DNA of 64,000 nt, from positions 124,001 through 188,000 of the forward strand of contig NZ_JANFAU010000004.1 of the NCBI RefSeq assembly GCF_026130605.1. Reading direction: 5' to 3'. Each line of letters begins with the position of its first letter. Position 1 is the stretch's first letter. The notes beneath the pieces were generated by a model. That model saw only the letters and a program-made list of their open reading frames with translations, searched no databases and had not been told where the DNA came from. Of this stretch, positions 7,629-18,979 are shown piece after piece. Position numbers and translations under genes: made by a program. The DNA comes from Sphingomonas lycopersici. GTDB taxonomy: Bacteria > Pseudomonadota > Alphaproteobacteria > Sphingomonadales > Sphingomonadaceae.

Positions 7629-8021
7629 TCAGATACAGCGCGAATCGCGCTCCGGCGCACCGGCGCCGCGGGTCGCCCAGGCGCCCGATGGCGTCTTGTA
7701 TTTCTCGCCTGCGCTGGTCTGCTGGATCAGGTTGCAGCCCGAGGTGAACGCCATCTGCTCCACCGTCGCGCCCGACGCCTGCGCCTTCTGGGTATAGGCC
7801 GCCTTGCGCTGGATGTTGATCGAATTGACCAAGGCGCGCAGCTCGGGCGTGCCCGCGCCGACCACGCCGAGATAGCCGTCGGGCTGTTCGCCCACCTTCC
7901 CTTCGGCGCGCGCCGCGGCATAGGCCGGGTCGCGCTGCGCGAACGCGACGGCCGAAACGCCGGTCACCGCCAGCGCGCCGGCGACCATCAGCACAGTCCT
8001 GAAGTTCTTAGCGTAGGTCAT
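7629..8021 (-). CDS. ydbL: YdbL family protein (DUF1318), periplasmic
   Basis: 130 aa with a signal peptide (FRTVLMVAGALAVTGVSAVAFA, cleavage after about residue 28) and a mature domain matching the YdbL layout: AYAAARAEGKVGEQPDGYLGVV, then NIQRKAAYTQKAQASGATVEQM. In E. coli YdbL is reported as a periplasmic partner that keeps YnbE from aberrant multimerisation during assembly of the YdbH-YnbE bridge. The three genes are adjacent here in the same order, with a 2-base gap to ynbE. ATG at 8021. Confidence 0.85.
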   Translation of the reverse strand: MTYAKNFRTVLMVAGALAVTGVSAVAFAQRDPAYAAARAEGKVGEQPDGYLGVVGAGTPELRALVNSINIQRKAAYTQKAQASGATVEQMAFTSGCNLIQQTSAGEKYKTPSGAWATRGAGAPERDSRCI

Positions 8022-8023
8022 CG

Positions 8024-8260
8024 TCAGAAAATCCCCGGATTCTGCTTGATCAGCGATTTCGCCTCATTGTCGAGCCGATATACCACTTCCTGCGTCACGT
8101 TGATGTTGAGGTTGATCACGATCGGCTTGTCGGGCGCGGAGACGTTGACGCACGCCGCGGTGCCGCCGGCCAACACGCCACCCAACAGGATCGCCATCGT
8201 TCCTCTCATCGTCTCGAAGGTCGTGCGCCTCTCTTGCTTCGTCAATCCGGCTTGCTTCAT
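8024..8260 (-). CDS. ynbE: YnbE-like outer-membrane lipoprotein
   Basis: 78 aa. A positively charged N-terminus leads into a hydrophobic stretch (MAILLGGVLAGG) and lipobox GTAAC at about residue 37. The mature part is short and contains INLNINVTQEVVYRLD, the YnbE signature strand. In E. coli YnbE forms the outer-membrane end of the YdbH lipid-transport bridge by adding beta strands to YdbH. The ATG at 8260 overlaps the ydbH stop as ATGA, supporting this start and coupled synthesis. Confidence 0.85.
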   Translation of the reverse strand: MKQAGLTKQERRTTFETMRGTMAILLGGVLAGGTAACVNVSAPDKPIVINLNINVTQEVVYRLDNEAKSLIKQNPGIF

Positions 8261-11200
8261 GGCATTTTCTCGCTTGCGGTGGGCTGAACGGGCGCGGCGG
8301 GCGGTTTCGCCTTTTGTTGCTGCTTTTCCTGCTCCTCCAGCAGGGCGGGCAGATTACGCTCGATCAGCCTCTTGGGATCGTAAAATGACGCGACCGAATC
8401 GAGCAGCCCGCGGAAGGGCGCCTTGATCCGGACGTTGAACACGAACGGCAGTTTCTGCAGCCGGCGAATCAGGAAGTTCGATTTGGCGCCCTCGCCCTGC
8501 GAGACGCCGGCGAAGCGGACTTCGGTCACCATCTCGCCCGCCAGCGGCCCGTCCATCACGATGTCGAGGCTCTTGTAGCGCAAGGATTTGAGCGCCTGGA
8601 ACGCGATATTGCCCCAGGTGCCAAGATCCTTCGCGGTCAGCTCGCCGACATAAGCGATCCCGCCGCCGCCGGGGCGGACGATGAGATGGCCGCTCTCCAC
8701 CCGCCCGCCGCTCTCGTCGAACGCGATCGGCAGCGAACCGTCGAACACCCCGGTCGCGTCGAGGTTCTTGAAATCGAATTGTTGAAGGAATTGTGCGGCT
8801 TCGGCGCCGTTGACGCGGAAGATTAGCCGATGAACCTCGGGCACCGAGAAATCGAGCAGCGCCGGATCGAGCGTCAGTTCGCCCCCCGCGAACGGCCAGC
8901 GCGCACTTTCGACCTTCACCCGCGTATTGGCGAGCGTCTGATAGACGATGCGCCCGTCGGTCACCGGCACGCCGGGGTTGATCGACACGACCGTCGCGAC
9001 CTGCCCCGGGGCGCTTTCAAGCGCGAGCAGATCGGCGAAACGGATCTCCCCCTTCAACCCGGTGACCGGGCCGAAGGCGGCGGCAAGATCGAGCCCGCCG
9101 GTGCGGAAGGCACCGGTCGAGGTGACCCCGGCCGCATTCCACGCGATATCGCCCTCGCCCGTCACCCTGCCCTGCACATCGGCGATCACGCCAAAGGTGA
9201 GCTTGGTCAGATCATCGGGCTGGAAATCCTTGCCGAAGGTGACGCCGGGCACCGCAAGCCGCACCGTCCCCGCCCCGCTCGCCAGCGTGTGACGGATCGT
9301 GACGTCGGCGACCTTCACATCCTTGGTCGGCTGGCGCAATTCGCCGGTGGTGGTGATCACCCCGTCGGCCAGCCGCAGCGCGACGTTGCGAGCGGCGAGC
9401 GGCACGAACCGCGGGCTTGCCGCGGCGTCGGCGACGGCAAGCGCCCCGGTCAGATCGAGCACGCCGCCGGCAAAGGTCCAGCGCCCGTCCGCCGCGCTGA
9501 GCAGCAGCGGCACATGGGCGATTTGCCCCGCACCGCCGGAGAAGGTGCCGCCGAGACCCTTCGCGCCGAATGCGCCGTCGATCTGCGCGAAATCGAGCGC
9601 GGTCCGCCGATCCGCGGGCCCGATCCGCGCCTCGACGCCGGCGAGCGCGAAGCCGCCGGCATGCGCTTCCCCGCCGGTAGCGGCGAGCGTCACCGGGCTG
9701 GACCCGATCGTCCCTTCGAGCCGCGTCGCGGCGATTCGCGCGCCATAGCCGGTGCGCGTATCGAACAGCGCGCGGCCGGTCGGGCACAAGGTCAACCGCG
9801 CCGGGCGCAGCACCAGCCCGCCCGCCGCGAGCCGATCGAAGGCGAGCGGGGTGCACATCGGGTTGAGCGTCACCCCACCCCGCGCCACCGTCGCGATCAA
9901 CGGGAGACGCAGATTCTCGACCGCGCCGTCGGCGAGCGGGCCGGAAAGCGCGGCGGCGGTGCGGATCGTCACCCGGCCGTGCGGGTCGCTGGCGAAGGAG
10001 ACCGGCGCGAGCGCCAGCTTCGCCCCGCCCGCCGCATAAGGCGCGACCGTCGCGGTGCCGGTGAGCGGCGCGCCCGCGCGCGGCTGGTGCAGCGCGATTC
10101 GCGTCGTCGGGAAGCCGTCGCCGGACAGCGACGCGGCGCCGTCGAGCTGCCAGCCCGCCGCCTTGCCCAAGATCATGCCGCCGCTGTCGAGCGCGAGCCG
10201 CGCGCCGCTCGCCGCGGTCGCCGACAGACCCGACAGCGTGAGCACATTATCCTGCGCCAGCGCGATCGTGCCGACGACATCGAACCGCCGCGCGGCGCGC
10301 TCCACCGCTGCCGCCAGATTGCGGGCCAGCGGGGCGATCGGCGTCCCCGCGCCGCTTTCTCCGGCGCGCGCGATCGTGCCGCGCGTCCTGTCGTCGAGCG
10401 CAGCCCCGCGCGCCCGGGCCTCGCCGGTCAGCGTCGGGCGGCCGTCGATCAGCCGCCATTTGCCGGTGAACCCGAGCCGCTCGCCCAGCGCCGCGGGCAA
10501 GGCGAACGGCCCGCTGCCGAGATCGGCGGTTCCTTCGGTGCGTCGCGCATTGCCCGCGAAAGCGATCGTCCCGCCGACGCTCGCCGCGCGTGCGCCGGCG
10601 CCGGCCAACCGCTCGGCGCGCAGCCCGATGCTGCCGGACCAATGGTCGAACGCCGCGCCGAGCGCCGCGTCGACCCCGATCCGCGCGCCCTCCAGCGTCA
10701 CCCCGCCACAATGCGTTTCGGGAAGGCCGACCGGCCCCGAAAAGCGCGGCCCTTCCCGGCCGATCGCGACTTTCAGGACGGCATTGGGCTCGACGAAGGT
10801 GCATCCGCCGGCGGTCAGCTCCTTGCCCAGCGCCGCAACTGTACCGCGGAAGCCATTGTCGAGGCGCCCGTTTCCGGCAATCTTCAGGCCGACGACACCA
10901 TAAGGCGTCGTGAGCCGGACGCGCGCATCCTCCACCGCAAGATCGATCGCCGGCAGCGTCAGGCCGCCCTTGCCGCCGCGCGCGGGCAGCAGCCGATCGA
11001 TCGTGCCGAGCGAGAGCTTGCCGTCGGCCAGTTGTGCGCGGAGCCGGACATGCCCCGCGCTCACCCCGGCGACATAGGGTCCGGTCAACCCGATCGCGGT
11101 ATAGGTCTCGACCCAATCGGCCACGAGATCGGGATCGGCCGGGTCGCCGATCACCACATCGGTCAGCCGCTGCCGCCCCGGCCCGAGGTCGGCGATGCGA

Positions 11201-11418
11201 TAGCGCGCGGTGACCCCGTCGCGCGCCAATTCGCGATCGATGAAGTCGGTCGCGATCGGCACGCGCTGCACCCACAGCACGCCGAGCGCCGCGACCGCGA
11301 TCGCACCGGCGGCGGCGCCGATGCGGCGGCGTCTGCTCCTGAGGAAACGGCGGCGCGGTACTTCGCTTTCCTCCACCGCCGTCCGCCGTCCTTCCAAATC
11401 GCCCGAGGATCGATCCAT
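8257..11418 (-). CDS. ydbH: YdbH-type AsmA-like intermembrane lipid-transport protein
   Basis: 1,053 aa from the ATG at 11418; an in-frame extension to 11514 exists but lacks coding character. A basic N-terminus (RRRFLRSRRRRIG) precedes one membrane anchor (AGAIAVAALGVLWV, about 37-50), followed by about 950 residues of beta-strand-rich repeats typical of AsmA-like/Vps13-like hydrophobic-groove proteins, and a C-terminal YdbH domain (IAYVGELTAKDLGTWGN; YKSLDIVMDGPLAGEMVTEV). In E. coli YdbH, TamB and YhdP redundantly move phospholipid to the outer membrane. A Q/K-rich tail (QEKQQQKAKPPAAPVQPT) closes the protein. Confidence 0.88.
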   Translation of the reverse strand: MDRSSGDLEGRRTAVEESEVPRRRFLRSRRRRIGAAAGAIAVAALGVLWVQRVPIATDFIDRELARDGVTARYRIADLGPGRQRLTDVVIGDPADPDLVADWVETYTAIGLTGPYVAGVSAGHVRLRAQLADGKLSLGTIDRLLPARGGKGGLTLPAIDLAVEDARVRLTTPYGVVGLKIAGNGRLDNGFRGTVAALGKELTAGGCTFVEPNAVLKVAIGREGPRFSGPVGLPETHCGGVTLEGARIGVDAALGAAFDHWSGSIGLRAERLAGAGARAASVGGTIAFAGNARRTEGTADLGSGPFALPAALGERLGFTGKWRLIDGRPTLTGEARARGAALDDRTRGTIARAGESGAGTPIAPLARNLAAAVERAARRFDVVGTIALAQDNVLTLSGLSATAASGARLALDSGGMILGKAAGWQLDGAASLSGDGFPTTRIALHQPRAGAPLTGTATVAPYAAGGAKLALAPVSFASDPHGRVTIRTAAALSGPLADGAVENLRLPLIATVARGGVTLNPMCTPLAFDRLAAGGLVLRPARLTLCPTGRALFDTRTGYGARIAATRLEGTIGSSPVTLAATGGEAHAGGFALAGVEARIGPADRRTALDFAQIDGAFGAKGLGGTFSGGAGQIAHVPLLLSAADGRWTFAGGVLDLTGALAVADAAASPRFVPLAARNVALRLADGVITTTGELRQPTKDVKVADVTIRHTLASGAGTVRLAVPGVTFGKDFQPDDLTKLTFGVIADVQGRVTGEGDIAWNAAGVTSTGAFRTGGLDLAAAFGPVTGLKGEIRFADLLALESAPGQVATVVSINPGVPVTDGRIVYQTLANTRVKVESARWPFAGGELTLDPALLDFSVPEVHRLIFRVNGAEAAQFLQQFDFKNLDATGVFDGSLPIAFDESGGRVESGHLIVRPGGGGIAYVGELTAKDLGTWGNIAFQALKSLRYKSLDIVMDGPLAGEMVTEVRFAGVSQGEGAKSNFLIRRLQKLPFVFNVRIKAPFRGLLDSVASFYDPKRLIERNLPALLEEQEKQQQKAKPPAAPVQPTASEKMP

Positions 11419-11665
11419 AACCGCCGATACAACGCGCATGCAATTGCATGGAGCCATCGGCCCGTTCGTCAGCCGGACGTTACCCGTCACGCCGGCCTTG
11501 TGCCGGCGCCCCACCGCGCCGCCCGCCTTACGGCAAAACGCTCTTGCTCATCCGATGCCTCCCGGTGGCCCCCGGGTCACGGCGGGGTGGCGGATGATAT
11601 GCGATCGCGGCGAAAACACCCCCCGCCGTTGCCCCGCGGGGGTTTGCCCCTTACCCTCCGCTTCG

Positions 11666-12358
11666 ATGGCCGACGGCGATGCCTCTCCCGATACCGCGGG
11701 CCACCGCGCGCGGCTGCGGGAACGGTTGCTGGCGCGCGGCGGCGGGGATGCGTTGCTCGATCACGAGCTGATCGAATATCTCCTCGCGCTCGCCATCCCG
11801 CGCCGCGATACCAAGCCGCTCGCCAAGGCGCTGCTCCGGGAATTCGGCGGCATCGGCGGGTTGCTGACCGCCGACGCCGAGGCGCTGACCCGCATCCCCG
11901 GCATGGGCGAAACCGCCACCGCCGCGATCAAGATCGCCCACGCCGCCGCGTTGCGGCTGCTGCACGGCGCGGTCGCGGCGCGGCCGGTGCTCGGCAATTG
12001 GCAGGCGCTGCTCGACTATCTCCACGCCGATATGGCGCATCACGCGATCGAGCGTTTCCGCGTGCTCCATCTCAACACCCGCAACATGCTGATCCGCGAC
12101 GAGGTGATGAGCCAGGGCTCGATCGACCAGGCCTCGGTGCATGTCCGCGAGGTGATCCGCCGCGCGATCGATCTCGGCGCGGCGGCGATCATTCTGGTCC
12201 ACAACCACCCCTCGGGGGACCCGGCGCCGAGCCGCGCGGATATCGACATCACCCGCGCGATCGCCGACGCCGCGCGCCCGCTGGGGATCGCGGTCCACGA
12301 CCATATCGTGATCGGGGCGCAAGGGCATGTCAGCCTGCGCGCCAAGGGGTTGATTTAG
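11666..12358 (+). CDS. radC: RadC family JAB-domain protein
   Basis: 230 aa from ATG 11666. An N-terminal helix-hairpin-helix (LTRIPGMGETATAAIKI, about 74-90) is followed by a JAB1/MPN domain with a complete metalloprotease motif: H179-N-H181, S184 and D192 in HNHPSGDPAPSRAD. Zinc-dependent hydrolase or nuclease activity is predicted from the fold; the old link to DNA repair in E. coli is not supported. The in-frame sequence upstream of 11666 is antisense to ydbH and is unlikely to be translated. Confidence 0.9.
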   Translation: MADGDASPDTAGHRARLRERLLARGGGDALLDHELIEYLLALAIPRRDTKPLAKALLREFGGIGGLLTADAEALTRIPGMGETATAAIKIAHAAALRLLHGAVAARPVLGNWQALLDYLHADMAHHAIERFRVLHLNTRNMLIRDEVMSQGSIDQASVHVREVIRRAIDLGAAAIILVHNHPSGDPAPSRADIDITRAIADAARPLGIAVHDHIVIGAQGHVSLRAKGLI

Positions 12359-12360
12359 CC

Positions 12361-12460
12361 TCCTCTCCGTTCGCCCTGAGCTTGTCGAAGGGCTGTACTT
12401 TCTTCGCCGGAAGAAAAGTTACACGGCTTCGACAAGCTCAGGGGCGAACGGGGAGAGGTA
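12361..12460. repeat. REP-like element, family B
   Basis: Arms CCGTTCGCCCTGAGCTTGTC and the inverted GACAAGCTCAGGGGCGAACG enclose a spacer with TTCGCCGGAAGAAAAG, like the 4.7-kb copy. It lies between the convergent radC and metH genes. Confidence 0.85.
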
Positions 12461-12473
12461 ATGCGCGAAATCC

Positions 12474-15131
<2,658 letters not shown>

Positions 15132-15146
15132 AGCGATCGATTCATT

Positions 15147-15226
15147 TCCGTTCGGGCTGAGCTTGTCGAAGCCCTGCCCTTCTGGCCAAGAAGTACAGCC
15201 CTTCGACAAGCTCAGGGCGAACGATG
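15147..15226. repeat. REP-like element, family B, between the two metH genes
   Basis: Arms CCGTTCGGGCTGAGCTTGTC and the inverted CGACAAGCTCAGGGCGAACG fill nearly the whole 102-base gap between metH parts. It would form a stable hairpin in the mRNA. Confidence 0.85.
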
Positions 15227-15233
15227 GTCGGTA

Positions 15234-16280
15234 TCAACCCGCCATCGTGAACGGCTCCAGCCCGGCGAGCCGGGTGCGCACCGGCGGGGTCGGCAGCGCA
15301 CGCGGCGCGAGCCCCTTCACCCCGTCGGCGATCGCCTTGATATGCGCCGGGGTCGAGCCGCAGCAGCCGCCGAGCACATTGACCTGTCCCGCCACCGCCC
15401 ATTCGCCGACCAGCCCCGCGGTGGTCGCGGGCGCCTCGTCATAGGCGCCCAGTTCGTTGGGCAGCCCGGCATTGGGATAAACCATGATCAGCGTGTCAGC
15501 TATCTCGCTTAACACCTTGACGTGCGGCCGCAATTGCTCCGCGCCGAACGAGCAGTTGAGCCCGATCGTCAGCGGCCGCGCGTGGCGCACGGCATGCCAG
15601 AACGCCTCGACCGTATGGCCGGAGAGGTTGCGCCCCGAAAGGTCGGTCAGCGTCATCGACAGCATGATCGGCAGATCGCGCCCCAGCGCCTCGCCCGCCT
15701 CGATCGCGGCCATCACCCCGGCCTTGGCGTTCAATGTATCGAACACCGTCTCGATCAGCACGAAATCGACCCCGCCCTCGACCAGCGCGTCGATCTGCTC
15801 GCGGTAAACATCCTTGAGATAATCGAAATCGATCTCGCGATAGCCGGGATCGTTGACGTCGGGGCTGAGCGACAGCGTCTTGTTGGTCGGCCCGATCGCC
15901 CCCGCGACGAAGCGCGGGCGGCCGTCCTTCGCGGCAAATTCGTCCGCCACGCGCCGCGCGAGCTTGGCGCTCTCGACATTGATCTCGCGCACCAGATGCT
16001 CGGCGGCATAATCGGCCTGGCTGATGCGGTTGGCGGAGAAGGTATTGGTCTCGGCGATATCCGCCCCCGCCTCGAAATAGGCGCGGTGGATCGATTCGGG
16101 CACCTCGGGCTTGGTCAGCGCCAGGATGTCGTTATTGCCCTTCTGATCGCGCGCCAGCCCGAGATCGCCGGCATAGTCCGCCTCGGCGAGCTTCCAGCCC
16201 TGGATCTCGGTGCCGAACGCGCCGTCGGTGATCAGGATGCGCTTGGCCGCCTCGGCATTGAACGCGTCACGTACACTCAT
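15234..16280 (-). CDS. metH: Methionine synthase, N-terminal homocysteine S-methyltransferase part
   Basis: 348 aa, the Hcy-binding TIM barrel of MetH as a free-standing protein. The three zinc cysteines are present: C243 (LNCSFGAEQLRPH) and the pair C306-C307 (NVLGGCCGST). The N-terminus ILITDGAFGTEIQ is typical of MetH rather than betaine methyltransferase. The break to the next gene falls exactly at the domain boundary, so this is a split enzyme and not a frameshift. It is in one operon with metF and the C-terminal metH part. Confidence 0.94.
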   Translation of the reverse strand: MSVRDAFNAEAAKRILITDGAFGTEIQGWKLAEADYAGDLGLARDQKGNNDILALTKPEVPESIHRAYFEAGADIAETNTFSANRISQADYAAEHLVREINVESAKLARRVADEFAAKDGRPRFVAGAIGPTNKTLSLSPDVNDPGYREIDFDYLKDVYREQIDALVEGGVDFVLIETVFDTLNAKAGVMAAIEAGEALGRDLPIMLSMTLTDLSGRNLSGHTVEAFWHAVRHARPLTIGLNCSFGAEQLRPHVKVLSEIADTLIMVYPNAGLPNELGAYDEAPATTAGLVGEWAVAGQVNVLGGCCGSTPAHIKAIADGVKGLAPRALPTPPVRTRLAGLEPFTMAG

Positions 16281-16314
16281 GATAAATCCTCAGACCCGCT
16301 ACGAACTGCCCACT

Positions 16315-16412
16315 TCGTCGTCCCGGCGAAGGCGGGGATCCATTCTGGCTGGTCCATCGACTCGAGCCGCACCCCCGGCGTGAATGGATTCCCGCCTTCG
16401 CGGGAATGACGA
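16315..16412. repeat. REP-like element, family A, between metF and metH
   Basis: Arms GTCCCGGCGAAGGCGGGGAT and the inverted GATTCCCGCCTTCGCGGGAA separated by about 55 bases. It occupies most of the 148-base metF-metH gap. Confidence 0.8.
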
Positions 16413-16428
16413 GGGAAAAAATTAAGCA

Positions 16429-17370
16429 TTACGCCGCAGCCGCTTGCGCGCCGATCTTGGCACGCACACCGAGCAGGTGGCAGATCGCGAAGGACAGTTC
16501 AGCGCGGTTCAACGTGTAGAAATGGAATTGCTTCACCCCGCCGGCGTAGAGCTTGCGGCACAATTCGGCGGCGAGCGTCGCGGCGACGAGCTGGCGCGCA
16601 TCGGGCAGATCGTCGAGCCCGGCGAACACCCGCCCCATCCACGCCGGCACCGCGGTGCCGCACATCGCGCTCATCCGCTGGACCGCGGCGAAATTGGAGA
16701 CCGGCATGATCCCCGGCACGATCTCCGCCGCGATCCCCGCCGCGGCAACGCGATCGCGATAGCGGAAGAAGGTTTCGGGCTCGAAGAAGAATTGCGTGAT
16801 CGCGCGGGTCGCCCCGGCGTCGATCTTGCGCTTGAGATTGTCGAGATCGGCCGCCGCATCGGGCGAATCCGGGTGGCTCTCGGGATAGGCGGCGACCGAC
16901 AGCTCGAACGGATGCAGCCGGCGCAACCCGGCGACCAGCGCCGCGGCATTCTCATAACCGCCCGGCCACGCGCTATAACGCTCGCCTGCCACCGGCGGGT
17001 CGCCGCGCAGCGCGACGATATGCCGCACCCCGGCCGCCCAATATTCGCGCGCCACCGCGTCGATCTCCTCGCGCGTCGCCTCGACGCAGGTGAGGTGCGC
17101 CGCCGCGGGGATCGCGGTCTCGCGCGCGATCCGCGCGACGGTGGCGTGGGTCCGTTCGCGGGTCGAGCCGCCGGCGCCATAGGTCACCGAGACGAAGCGC
17201 GGCGCGAGCGGCGCGAGCGTGCCGATCGACTGCCACAAGGTCTCTTCCATCTTCTCCGTCTTGGGCGGGAAGAATTCGAAGCTGACGTCGATGTCGCCCG
17301 CGACATCGGCATAGAGCGGCGCATCGAGCGCGCGGCGCGCCTCCTCCAGCTGGTTGAGCGATAGGGTCAT
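16429..17370 (-). CDS. metF: 5,10-Methylenetetrahydrofolate reductase
   Basis: 313 aa, FAD enzyme that makes the 5-methyl-THF used by methionine synthase. Motifs: VSFEFFPPKTEKMEETLW (about 29-46) with the catalytic glutamate of EFFPPK, SVTYGAGGSTRERT, HLTC in the barrel, and FFFEPETFFRYRDR. ATG at 17370 overlaps the stop of the upstream regulator as ATGA, fixing the start; the longer frame to 17490 is antisense-like extension. It forms an operon with the regulator and both metH parts. Confidence 0.95.
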   Translation of the reverse strand: MTLSLNQLEEARRALDAPLYADVAGDIDVSFEFFPPKTEKMEETLWQSIGTLAPLAPRFVSVTYGAGGSTRERTHATVARIARETAIPAAAHLTCVEATREEIDAVAREYWAAGVRHIVALRGDPPVAGERYSAWPGGYENAAALVAGLRRLHPFELSVAAYPESHPDSPDAAADLDNLKRKIDAGATRAITQFFFEPETFFRYRDRVAAAGIAAEIVPGIMPVSNFAAVQRMSAMCGTAVPAWMGRVFAGLDDLPDARQLVAATLAAELCRKLYAGGVKQFHFYTLNRAELSFAICHLLGVRAKIGAQAAAA

Positions 17371-18326
17371 GCCGCTTTTACCTCTTTCAGGGCCGCGCCG
17401 TGACGGACGCCGAGCCACAATTTCACCGTCAGCTCGCCTCCGGCGAGCGTCTCCACCTGCGCCAGCGTCAGCCCGGCCGCGGCGAACCACCGCTCGATCT
17501 GCGCGTCGGAGAAGCCGAGCCGGGTATGCGCATCCTGCGCGCGCAATTCCTCGCGATCGTGCGGCGCGAAATCGGCGATCAGCAGCCGGCCGCCCGGCGC
17601 GAGCACCCGCGCCGCCTCGGCGATCGCCGCCCCCGGCTGCTGCGCGAAATGCAGCACGTGGTGGATGATCGCCACGTCGGCCTCGCCGTCGCCCATCGGC
17701 AGCGCATAGAGATCGGCCTGGCGCAATTCGACATTAGCGAGCCCCTGCTCGCCCAATTTGGCGCGCGCCAGCCGCAGCATCTCGGAGCTGCGGTCGATCC
17801 CCAAAGCGGTCTCCGCGCGCGGCGCGAACAATTCGATCATCCGCCCGGTGCCGGTGCCGATATCGATCAGCCGTCCGACCGGCGCGTCGCCCAGCGCGGC
17901 GAGCATCGCTTCCTCGACCTGCTCCTCGGCGATGTGGAGCGAGCGGATCGCGTCCCACTGCCCGGCATTCGCCTCGAACCACGCCGCCGCGGAGGCCGCG
18001 CGATCGGCGCGCACCGCGGCGAGCCGCGCGACGTCCGCCGCCGCCTGGCGATCGGGGCTGGCCGCATCCCAGCCGTCGAGCGCCGCCGCGACCGGCGCCA
18101 CCGCATCGGCCGGCCCAAGCGCGACGAATACCCAGCTTCCCTCTTTGCGCCGCTCGGCCAGCCCGGCGTCGCACAGGATTTTCACATGCCGCGACACGCG
18201 CGGCTGGCTTTGCCCCAGCACCTGCGCCAGTTCGCCGACCGACAGCTCCATCGTGCGCAGCAGACGCACGATGCGCAGTCGTGACGAATCGGCCAGAGCA
18301 CGGAAGATTTCGAGCGCATCGATCAT
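17367..18326 (-). CDS. ArsR-family regulator fused to a SAM-dependent methyltransferase domain (SahR-like)
   Basis: 319 aa. Residues about 1-85 are an ArsR winged helix (ALADSSRLRIVRLLR, QSQPRVSRHVKILCDAGLAE). Residues about 110-300 are a Rossmann methyltransferase domain with motif I LIDIGTGTGRM (153-163) and downstream IIHHVLHFAQQPGAAI. Position at the head of a metF-metH operon and the domain fusion fit SahR, the S-adenosylhomocysteine-responsive regulator of the SAM cycle; that assignment is inference. The domain may serve as an SAH sensor rather than an enzyme. A perfect 20-bp palindrome covers its promoter. Confidence 0.88.
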   Translation of the reverse strand: MIDALEIFRALADSSRLRIVRLLRTMELSVGELAQVLGQSQPRVSRHVKILCDAGLAERRKEGSWVFVALGPADAVAPVAAALDGWDAASPDRQAAADVARLAAVRADRAASAAAWFEANAGQWDAIRSLHIAEEQVEEAMLAALGDAPVGRLIDIGTGTGRMIELFAPRAETALGIDRSSEMLRLARAKLGEQGLANVELRQADLYALPMGDGEADVAIIHHVLHFAQQPGAAIAEAARVLAPGGRLLIADFAPHDREELRAQDAHTRLGFSDAQIERWFAAAGLTLAQVETLAGGELTVKLWLGVRHGAALKEVKAA

Positions 18327-18335
18327 CGAGATGAA

Positions 18336-18364
18336 GATATAAAGATATCTTTATATGAGGTCAA
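18336..18364 (-). promoter_or_regulatory. Promoter and perfect palindromic operator of the methionine operon
   Basis: Minus-strand TTGACC (18364-18359), 17-base spacer, TATATC (18341-18336). The perfect 20-bp palindrome ATATAAAGATATCTTTATAT (18337-18356) lies across the spacer and the -10 box, which is where a repressor would block polymerase. The obvious candidate is the ArsR-methyltransferase protein encoded immediately downstream. Confidence 0.75.
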
Positions 18365-18464
18365 CGCACCCCAAAACGATGAAATCGTTGCGGAGCCGGC
18401 GCGGCTGCGCCAATTTGCCGCCCGATGCCGCCTGCCCGGCATCAGGCAAAAAGGGAGATTCGAT

Positions 18465-18791
18465 ATGAAGCGTATCGCCATTACCGCCGTCGCGGCCGCC
18501 GCTCTCATCAGCCTCGGCGCGTGCAGCAAGAATGCGCAGGACCAGAGCCTCGAAGCCGCCAATGCGGTCGGCGCCGATGTCAGCGCGACCGCCAGCAACG
18601 CGGTCGGCGACGTTCAGGCCGCCACCGATCAGGCGCTCAACGGTGCCAGCGCGGCGATGGACAATGCCGGCGACGCGGTAAAGAACAAGGCCGACAAGGC
18701 GGGCGACACGATCAAGCACGGCGCCGAAAAGGCACGCGACGCCGCCGGCGGCGCGCTGAAGGATGCCGGCAACGCGATCCAGAACCATTGA
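18465..18791 (+). CDS. Small alanine-rich lipoprotein with LEA-like amphipathic repeats
   Basis: 108 aa, ATG at 18465 behind AAGGGAG. Type II signal peptide with lipobox ISLGAC (Cys at about residue 20). The mature protein has no aromatic core and is built of imperfect 11-residue amphipathic units such as DNAGDAVKNKADKAGDTIKH and GAEKARDAAGGALKDAGNAI, the pattern of late-embryogenesis-abundant/apolipoprotein-like helices. An envelope-stress or desiccation role is possible but not shown. The stop overlaps the next start (TTGA). Confidence 0.8.
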   Translation: MKRIAITAVAAAALISLGACSKNAQDQSLEAANAVGADVSATASNAVGDVQAATDQALNGASAAMDNAGDAVKNKADKAGDTIKHGAEKARDAAGGALKDAGNAIQNH

Positions 18792-18979
18792 TCGGGCGGG
18801 CGGCGGCGGGCGCGTTATTGGCGCTGCTCGCCGCCTGCTCCGCGCAACCGACGCTGCCGGATGCTAGCGTCGATCACGACCAGCAATTGAGCGAGGCGGC
18901 CGCGATGCTCGACGCCAATAGCGTCAGCGCGGCGGCCGTACTGCACAACGACGAAGATGGGGACGAGGACGGACAATGA
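18788..18979 (+). CDS. Small lipoprotein, unknown function (TTG start)
   Basis: 63 aa. TTG at 18788 overlaps the previous stop as TTGA, and its own stop overlaps the next ATG as ATGA, so the coupling on both sides supports a real gene. Signal peptide AAAGALLALLAAC gives a lipobox cysteine at about residue 17. The short mature part is acidic, ending NDEDGDEDGQ. No family recognised. Confidence 0.62.
   Translation: MIGRAAAGALLALLAACSAQPTLPDASVDHDQQLSEAAAMLDANSVSAAAVLHNDEDGDEDGQ

Noticed and set aside
15132..15233. A frameshift or disruption of metH by a REP insertion.
   Set aside because: Both parts have their own starts and complete domains, and the split at this boundary is known in related bacteria, so this looks like a stable split gene.
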